From: Austropuccinia psidii
Lineage: Eukaryota > Basidiomycota > Pucciniomycetes > Pucciniales > Sphaerophragmiaceae
Reading direction: 5' to 3'
Length of the DNA: 64,000 bases
Assembly: GCA_023105745.1 (NCBI GenBank)
Contig: JALGQZ010000018.1
Location: 14,008,273 to 14,072,272 of the forward strand
The notes beneath the pieces are model-generated. The model did not search any database, had not been told where the DNA came from, and saw nothing but the letters and a program-made list of their open reading frames with translations. Positions 56,384-64,000 of the stretch are shown piece after piece. Each line of letters opens with the position of its first letter. The first letter of the stretch is position 1. A program made the position numbers and the translations under genes.

Positions 56384-59300
56384 GGCAATCGATCGTCTTG
56401 GATCCCAACGATACCTAAATCGATAAGATTCGAAGGAGTCAAAATCAAAGAATGATCAAATTTGAAGATCCAAAGGAAGCCAAGATGAGATTGAATTGAT
56501 TCTTACTTTTAATGAGAAACTTGGAGAATTAAAAATCAAATTGAAGCAGATCACCAGATAGATTCATTAAATTTGCCAAGTCTGGTTCCTTTAATTTATT
56601 TGTTATCTTGAGGAAATTTTGGATTTGCTCAATTTTAACTTGGGCGTAAGATTTTATTTCCTAAATTTATTTTTCATAAAAGGAATTTCAGCTTGAATAA
56701 TTTAATTTAATTTTAGTGGATTTTCGTCATCAGAGAAATCAATGGCTTCTCTTAAAGGAGAAATAAAAATTTGATTAATTTCTCTAAACAGTAAATTAAT
56801 TCATACATTAAATGTTTATGTGATCATAATAAATAATAATAATAATAATAATAATAATCGTTATTTTGAAACAAAAAAAAACTGATTATGCACTTCAAAT
56901 AAGTTTCTGAGACAAATCTTTAATAGAAATATAAAAAAAATTCAATTTCTTAATAATAATGTAGTAAATTGTTTAATTCATTTGAATTATTTCAAATAAA
57001 ATTAAAAATGATTATCCTATTTAATATGATTGATTTGTAAATATGAAACTTTTTTACAATAAATAAATGAAAATTAACTAGGATATTTTGTAAGGTATGA
57101 GTATCATGTTATAAAACCTCCAGATTATGAGACAGTTTCCATTAAATATAGTTTAGTGTAAGAAAATCTGAAGGGGGGCCAAAGTAAAAGAGTGATAATA
57201 ATCTGACAAAAATTTACTATTTATTGAAGTTTTTTTCGAAGCAATAATTAATTCATATTTGATCTTTAAACCTGATCAATTTCTGAAAATAGTTACAACA
57301 ATTAATTTATGAATTACTTATTGAATTTTATAATTGTTTTTTTGTTGAGTTTTTTGAAAATTGTTTAAGGAAAAATTAATTAGAATTTCTTTTTCAAAAT
57401 CAAAATTGTCATTTATTAGCCTATTGAATTCTTACTTAACAAAAATTTATTCAGATTATATTATTTATGAAAATTCATTTATTGGGTCAGAAAATTATAC
57501 CAAAAACCAAATATTGATTCTTTTTCTATTTTATTCATTAAGGTGACCATTTTGAAGTAAAAAATACATTGATTTTTGATTTGCAACAATTATGAGCCAA
57601 AGTTATATAGTATAATATAACTAGTAGCTAATAACCTATGTGGTTTTTGATGACATATTTTCACTTGACTAATTCTGTGTTTAAGCATAAGATTTTATCC
57701 TGTTTATCAATTTTTAATTAGTCTCTAAGATTTTAATGAAAGCTTCATTTTCTTTTGATTTAATTTTTCATTAAATTGAATTGGATCTATTCAAAATTGC
57801 AAAGTAGGAATATTTACCATACAAACAAAAATATAAAACTAAAAAACATAAATACTCATTTCAGATTTTTAAACTTATGAAAGACCTCTCCTATAAATCT
57901 GACAGAGGTTTTGAAGACTATACCTCTGAATTATTGAAATATATCTTTATTTTTCTAAACTTACATTCTATTTTTTTCAGGTAATTTCCATATTGAAAAT
58001 CAAGTTGGATTTTATATCCTATTTATTCATAGTCCAGAATTTTATCAATTTAATAAGATAATCTTTTCATCTTCATTATCAAGTATAAGACATTGTCAAA
58101 TTTATTTTACAAAGTAAATTTCTTTATTAATTAATATCCTCTGTTTATTGTTTTCTTTACTACGTCGTGACTACCACTTAAAAAAAATATGTTAAAGCTG
58201 TATTGGATTTTTATTAAATTAATAAATCCTTAATTAATTTTATCTCAATCAACTTGAAAAATTTTTAGAGAATTTTTTTGATTTTGACATGATTATATAT
58301 ATATATAATTCTTTTTTATGATTATTTGTTAATTAATTAATTTTTTAATAATCAAGAATTAAAAGAATAAAATAAAATAATTTCTCTTACTAATTTAAAA
58401 TCATAAGGTATAAGATATAAATTAATTAAAATTTTCATGAATAATCAAAATAAATTTGAAATTGGTTTGATTATTAATTCAGAATCTGATTTTTTTTTAA
58501 TTTTATCTGGTTTAGTGATAAAGAAACTGAACTTTAGAAACTAATGTCCGAAATTACATTGCATTATGTTTTGAAAAACACAAAAACAAAGTAGAACTTC
58601 TTTTTTTTTGATAGAGAGAGAACATTTTGTCATTTATCTAAGGGAGAAAGTTCTAACAGCTGGATATATAGATAGCCTTAATACTATTCCCACATTTTTT
58701 TTAAAAAAAGGTTTTTTATTTTTTCCTTTTCTGAACTATGTTTTTCTGGATTTCTCAGATTATATTGCATTTTATTTAAAATTTATTTTATAGTGTATAC
58801 ATTTTAATTGGATGGAAACACAGATTTATTTGGTTAATGAAATTCTATATGGTGAAAGAAAATATAAACTATGTCATCTATATGAATTTAATATATCTTT
58901 CAATTACGAAAGTTTTCCTCCTTTATGGATAGCAATGTTTTCAATAATGATGATTAAATTGGGGCAGTCATAGACTAAAATAAACTGTTTTAAAATTAAC
59001 ATAAATTACAAAAGCTCCTTTGCAAGTTGGTTTTTAACCAACTTCTCTCTTTTCTATCTTAATTATTTCTGAGGGATCTTTCAGGGTTCTTTTGATTTGA
59101 AAAAAAAAATGAGAAGTTTGGCCATTTTTTGTCCAAACTCAAAGTCTAAATAACTAACAGCTAAGGGGTGATATTCCAATTATGGAATTTTATTGATCAG
59201 GGAGATATATATATATATCCTTGAGCTACATTAGAAGAACTTAATATCTATGCTAAAAAGCTGTAGTTCTTTTTTGGTAAAAATATCAAGAAATACAGCT

Positions 59301-62257
59301 TTTGACATAAGTAATAAGGTCGAAAATCTCAAATAAAGTGAAATATATTCTGCCCTTAGCTCTTAAGTAAACTAATTTGGCTTTTAAAATTAATTAAAAT
59401 ATTCAACAAGCTGAATCTTATTAGATGTTTTTTATTGCAAAATTGACCATATTAGAGCATACGTTTGAAACAGAAGCTTTCTTTGAGAAAGAAAGGTCCA
59501 AATTTATTTCAGAGATTGAGGGGAACTAAGGTGCCTTGAAAAATAAAAAAGAAACAAGAAAAATTTTAATAAAACACCTATGCGAGCTTACTTATACCCT
59601 TCAGTTTTTGGACAATTTTGGTTAGAGATCAACCAGGAAGAATTTAAAATAATTGGTATTAACTCCTTCACCGATATAATAATTTCTATTGAGGAGCGCT
59701 TAATAAAAAAAACATTTTAAGAAATTTTTTTATAAAAATAATTTAATTAAATTTTTGGGAAACAAAAAAGGTAGTAGGTTCTCCTATGTAATTGCTTTTT
59801 TCAAAAAAGGAATTTTAATAAATCTGTAAGAAATTAATAAGCACCTACTTATTAGTGGAGATCTAAATTTGTGAGCCTTGAGGTATTTTTTGAATGTGAA
59901 AATAGCTCACATATTATATTTAAATAATTTTTTAAGCATGAAAAACTCATAAATAATTTATGAGCATTCAAAATTCAAAATTTCTTGCAAATAAATGTTT
60001 TTAATCCATGAGTTTAAGTCCAGATTTGAATTATACCTAAAACCCACCCATAATAGCTCCATAAGGCTTATAAGAAGCTTAACACTTAAAAATCAATAAC
60101 ACATAAAAGAATTGAAAATATTTTTTTGTTTTTTACCTTTTCACATAAAAATGATGGTATTACAGAAGAAAGCTACGTTGGATACCCATATTTATCAGTG
60201 TAAGACAGGGTTTTGGCTCTAAATCTAGAGTAATAGTAAATACAAATTTTATTAGCCTATACTCAGTTTTACAAAATTAAAGAATTAATGATTTTAAATG
60301 GAAAAATAATTAAGGTGGAAAACAACCAGTGAACAGAGACAAGGTACTCCAAATTCTGAGGAATCTAAATCTTGGCCAGCCCAAAAGAAATGATTAAACG
60401 TCGGTTATATCCTCATTGATAACTTAAAAACATGTGGTGAATTGGTTACTAAGGACAGATCCTATTAGATCATAAGAAAATAGAAAATTAAGTAATATTT
60501 TCAAAAGTCAAGGGGTTAAAGAGTACATCATACACTTGTAAACATTTTAATATTTGATCATTTTCATGGAAATAACAGAAGAATTTGATTGATAATTTTT
60601 TGGGACTAGTATACATAGAATTAACTTTTTTCAAAATTCAGTTATCTTAAGTAAAAGCTTTCGTCGCAATGAAAATAATTTAAACTAAAATGATTGGTTG
60701 GAAATTGAACTATTAATTTATCATTATTAGAATTCTCCACAAGCAAAAAAAGCAGCCCATATTAAATCAAAAGAATATACTTGTAAGTTTACGAGGTCAA
60801 TTTAAATATCTACTTGTAGTCCATTATTAGAGATTATAAATCAAAGTAAAAATATTCAAAAAAAGAATAACAGCAGATAAAAAATGTGATGTGATTTCAA
60901 ATGAATTTGATAATCTTAAGAAAGGAGCTTTCCTGTTGAGGTTAAAGTGCATCTACAGAAGTAAATTTAAATATTACCAATAACCATCTACATAAATTCA
61001 TAGAATTAGGTACTATTGATAATTATATCCCAAAAAAAAAGATTCAATATTGATTCCAAATCAGGGAAGTGATTTCACATAATTTTTTTCATCTTACTAG
61101 CTTAAATTACTCTTTTGAATTTTGAATATGTAGATTATTATTAGGAATTTAGAAAATGTTTTTCTATGTAAAATTTTGAAGTAGAGGAATATCAATGATA
61201 AAATAGTGGTTCAACTTTAAGCTCTTGAATTCCTAATATTTTTATTAGCTTTTAATTCCTTAAAATAACGAATACACCATCAAACTGCCATTTAAAACCT
61301 ATCTCAAGGATATCATTGGATTATTAGTGAGTGTTTTAGTGTAATTATTGAAGCGTTTCTTGAAGCTCTTTAGTTTCTCTCAAGAAATAATTACAATTAC
61401 TCTTGTGAAAGATAATAATAGTTCAAGATAATTGAATTTTTTTCTTTTAATTAGATATATCATTATTTAATTCTTTTAATTGATTCTAGCAAAAAATTAC
61501 TCTTTTCTGGTATATTACTAGTAATATATAGCAACTAAGAGTAATAATTAAGTCATTTAGTAGTGAATTTGTAGCCATAATAGCTTTCATTTTATTCGTC
61601 AAAAGAGAGCTCAGAGTATTATGGATTAATAAAAAGACTAGGGGTTGTCAAAAATCAGAAATATCAAGTTAGAAATCTCGATTTTTTTTCTTCCTAAAAT
61701 CCTACATTAAATTTGTGGGATTTTGGAAATACCACCCCTCAGATGTGTGGCATTTTAAACATTAAAAAACACATATCTTTGGAGAAAATTTTGAGTTTTC
61801 AAACCTCAAATACCAGCCTCATGTATACAGATTCATCAAAAAAAATTACTAAGTGAATTTTATTTTTCATAGAAAATTCCCTATTGAATGATGAGATAAA
61901 TATTTCAGAATTTCAGAAAGTTCATTATCACCTTCAAGTATATCACACTCATCTCGTATTCATCGCAATTCAAAGAAATCAGAAATAATATAACCACTTT
62001 GTAAATTGAATTGTTCTCATTATGTACTTGCAATTGAGTCTGATTCAGGATCCAGCCCAGAAAGTCACATTTAACTATTACAAAATCTCAAAAAACAAAG
62101 GTATGTTAGGCACCAAAAGATGATCCACTAAGGATATATATATACCTCAGGAGATTTGGTCAGGTTATCAAATCACATATTTAAACAACTATGCTGTGCT
62201 ACACCTGAATAAATCCATTGGTAGCTATTTATTAGTAAAGATAATGCAATTTTTCAA
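56384..62257. other. Long AT-rich intergenic sequence
   Basis: KEX1 upstream sequence, then about 5.5 kb with no supported gene. (AAT)n lies near 56830-56858 and short (AT)n runs lie near 58300 and 59205. AGGGGTTGTCAAAAATC at 61642 could be one end of the Harbinger element that follows, but its partner was not found. Confidence 0.5.
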
Positions 62258-62990
62258 AATTCATCAATATATAAGCAGTGGAATCCAGCCATCCAACTAG
62301 CAGTAGAATTTTACCAATTAAAATCCAAGGAAAATGGGGCATCATTGGGTAATATCGGAATTCTATTTGGTGTTAGTGATGAGAAAATTTTACTTTATAA
62401 TCAGAGAATCATAAAAGATTTTGTTAAAGTTGAGAATTAATTTGACTAAAATAAAAAGTATTTGAAATTTTTTATAACAAATCAAATTACAAAATCTGAT
62501 TTGAAATATTTAGGTATTCCATGTTGATTCAGCTAGTTTTTTATGTCAATAAGTTCTTCTTTGAACCTAATTTTGGATGTTCGGGCTTAATTTATGACTT
62601 AAATTTATATAAAAACATGTAAATATCAAAAACGACCAAGGAACTTTATTGCAAGAATCAGTAAATCATTGAATATTAAGAATATGCAAGCTCACAATGG
62701 ATCATAACAGCATATAAAGGCAAATATTACCATTCTGAATACCAGAATCATTTCAATATATGTTTGGCTAGATCATTAGTACACATTAAAAATACTATTG
62801 GTTCTTTAAAGGGAAGATGTGAATCTTTAAGGGAGATGCGAAATCAAATTTCTAATGAAGAAGAAGTTTAATATTTTGTTAAATTTATTTTAACTTTTAT
62901 TATATTACACAATGTATCAGCCATTATCGGAGACCAATAGATAGATTGATATGAAGATTAAAAATCACCTGATATACAAAATCCATTGGA
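62258..62990 (+). pseudogene. Decayed PIF/Harbinger transposase
   Basis: Two readable blocks fit a Harbinger DDE transposase. The N-terminal block (62273-62422) reads KQWNPAIQLAVEFYQLKSKE, then GASLGNIGILFGVSDEKILL, a helix-turn-helix-like region. The C-terminal block (62686-62940) reads WIITAYKGKYYHSEYQ, then FNICLARSLVHIKNTIGSLK, then GRCESLREMRNQI. After one TAA it continues with FVKFILTFIILHNVSAIIGD. The middle with the first two Asp residues is too decayed to read. The position of the third catalytic residue, normally Glu in a VEHAIG-type motif, is Lys here (HIKNTIG). The element is dead. Confidence 0.75.
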
Positions 62991-63847
62991 GCTTGAATAT
63001 TTAAATCATCACTTGAACATCTATGAGCAAATAAAGCCACTAACTTTGAACTGATTTAAAAATAGATTAAATTTTGATTGAATAGAAAATAAAATAGTTC
63101 TTAACATGATAACCATATTAATCATCAACAATATCTTATGTAAACTAATCATTTAATATTAGTCATATTATTGAATGTAGCTTATATTAAAAATAATTTA
63201 GAAAAGCTCAGATTTAGGACAGATTGATTTATTTCTTTGATGTGGAAAATTTGTCTTGTTTTATAGCACAGTTAATAAGATAATTCATGAGAAATACTTC
63301 ACTGTAATGGAATAGAACTATTTAAAACTAATTTTTTTTACTAAGTCACTTGTGATATTGTGAATTACTCTGTTACTTTCTAAAAACTTTGAAATCAATC
63401 TCTTTCAGTGTAAAATGTTTAAATCATTTTCCAATTTTGAATAATTTTTTTTATCTGAAAGGAGAAAGCAAAATTAATAATTTTTTAATGTTCAGTTAGT
63501 TATTTGAGGGTTTCTGTGTATTTATGAAGACAGGTTACTGTTCTATGAAGGATTTTAATTATGCCTTCTTTTTGGGAAAAATCAAAATCAAAATCAAACT
63601 TGAGATGTGGAAAACATAATCCTTAAATAGATGGCTTGATAATTGTTGGTATAGGTTGGTAAGCATTTTTATTTATAAAAGAAAAGATAACATGAGTCCA
63701 ATATTTCAACCCCTTCTTATCTATATGTGATTTGTTGTGAAAACAATCATAGTTGAGAGCAAAATTGAAGAATTTTTGGAATTCATATCAATAGTTTTAA
63801 CTCCATTAAAATTGACTGAAACTAGGTAATTGAGCATCATTAATTAT
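62991..63847. other. AT-rich sequence, nothing identified
   Basis: No gene seen. The tail of the Harbinger reading (LELEYLNHHLNIYEQIKPL) may extend to about 63050. A CAACCCC at 63707 is a weak candidate for the right terminus of that element. Confidence 0.45.
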
Positions 63848-64000
63848 AGGGTGGTGGTAAACACACATAAGCCCTTATGTTTTTTGACTAAAAACTTACG
63901 TGTGTTTACCAATTTATGGTAAAAACATGTAAGTGACCTTATTTTTCAAACAAAATTCCTCAGGCTCAGTTTTGAGGATTTTTTTAATTTTTTTTGCCAT
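63848..64000. mobile_element. Second copy of the inverted-repeat element, cut by the window end
   Basis: AGGGTGGTGGTAAACACACA begins a stretch that follows the reverse complement of 31202-31070. It shares the terminus, the ACATAAG-type subterminal repeats in both orientations, the phrase AAATTCCTCAGGCTCAGTTT and the TTTTTTGCCA text. It continues beyond the window. Confidence 0.8.

Noticed and set aside
61642..63715. AGGGGTTG at 61642 and CAACCCC at 63707 as termini of the Harbinger element
   Set aside because: Only about 7 bases match and the flanking trinucleotides do not agree, so it is too weak to call.
1..64000. tRNA, rRNA and CRISPR arrays
   Set aside because: No cloverleaf with A and B boxes, no rRNA core sequence and no regularly spaced direct repeats with unique spacers were seen on either strand. 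The window is fungal, so CRISPR is not expected.

Overview
This is an AT-rich, repeat-dominated fungal window with one intact-looking host gene. The polyprotein style of the Ty3 elements, the small introns and the very high transposon load suggest a rust fungus (Pucciniales). From memory the Ty3 polyproteins look most like those that fill the Austropuccinia psidii (myrtle rust) genome. That species call is recollection, not a search result.

Layout. (1) 2403-15463 is a nest of LTR elements: an old 'family A' solo LTR (+ sense, flanked by ATTAT) is split by a near-complete Ty3 chromovirus of the same family on the minus strand (2953-12600, flanked by TATTG). It is split again by a 2.0-kb LTR of a different family X (12667-14670, flanked by TTAC). 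(2) 15.6-26.2 kb is AT-rich decay with a gag remnant and two short coding-like stretches of unknown identity. (3) 26186-30166 holds a long 11-bp microsatellite, then a family A solo LTR split by a family B solo LTR. (4) 30318-31202 is a non-autonomous inverted-repeat element; a second copy runs off the window end at 63848. (5) 32.1-33.6 kb is a decayed MULE transposase. (6) 37788-48490 is a second near-complete Ty3 chromovirus, family B, + strand, flanked by GTTCA. (7) 52.6-53.2 kb is a pogo-like transposase remnant. (8) 53765-56180 (minus) is a seven-exon KEX1-type serine carboxypeptidase. (9) 62.26-62.99 kb is a PIF/Harbinger transposase remnant.

How the parts work. Both Ty3 elements carry Gag (coiled coil, capsid, CCHC knuckle), protease, RT, RNase H, integrase (HHCC plus DD35E) and a C-terminal chromodomain. 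Each frame is broken by exactly one in-frame TAA, and each LTR pair is about 98% identical by eye, so both are young and very similar in age. The two share an unusual PBS-like sequence although their LTRs are unrelated.

The most interesting signal is in their 5' coding region. Both have a predicted small phase-1 intron whose 3' end contains the ATG of the gag-pol frame. The spliced reading enters a +1 frame that overlaps the N-terminal part of gag and holds a conserved GWNP motif in both elements. This suggests dual coding gated by splicing, although the +1 frame is itself interrupted in both copies here.
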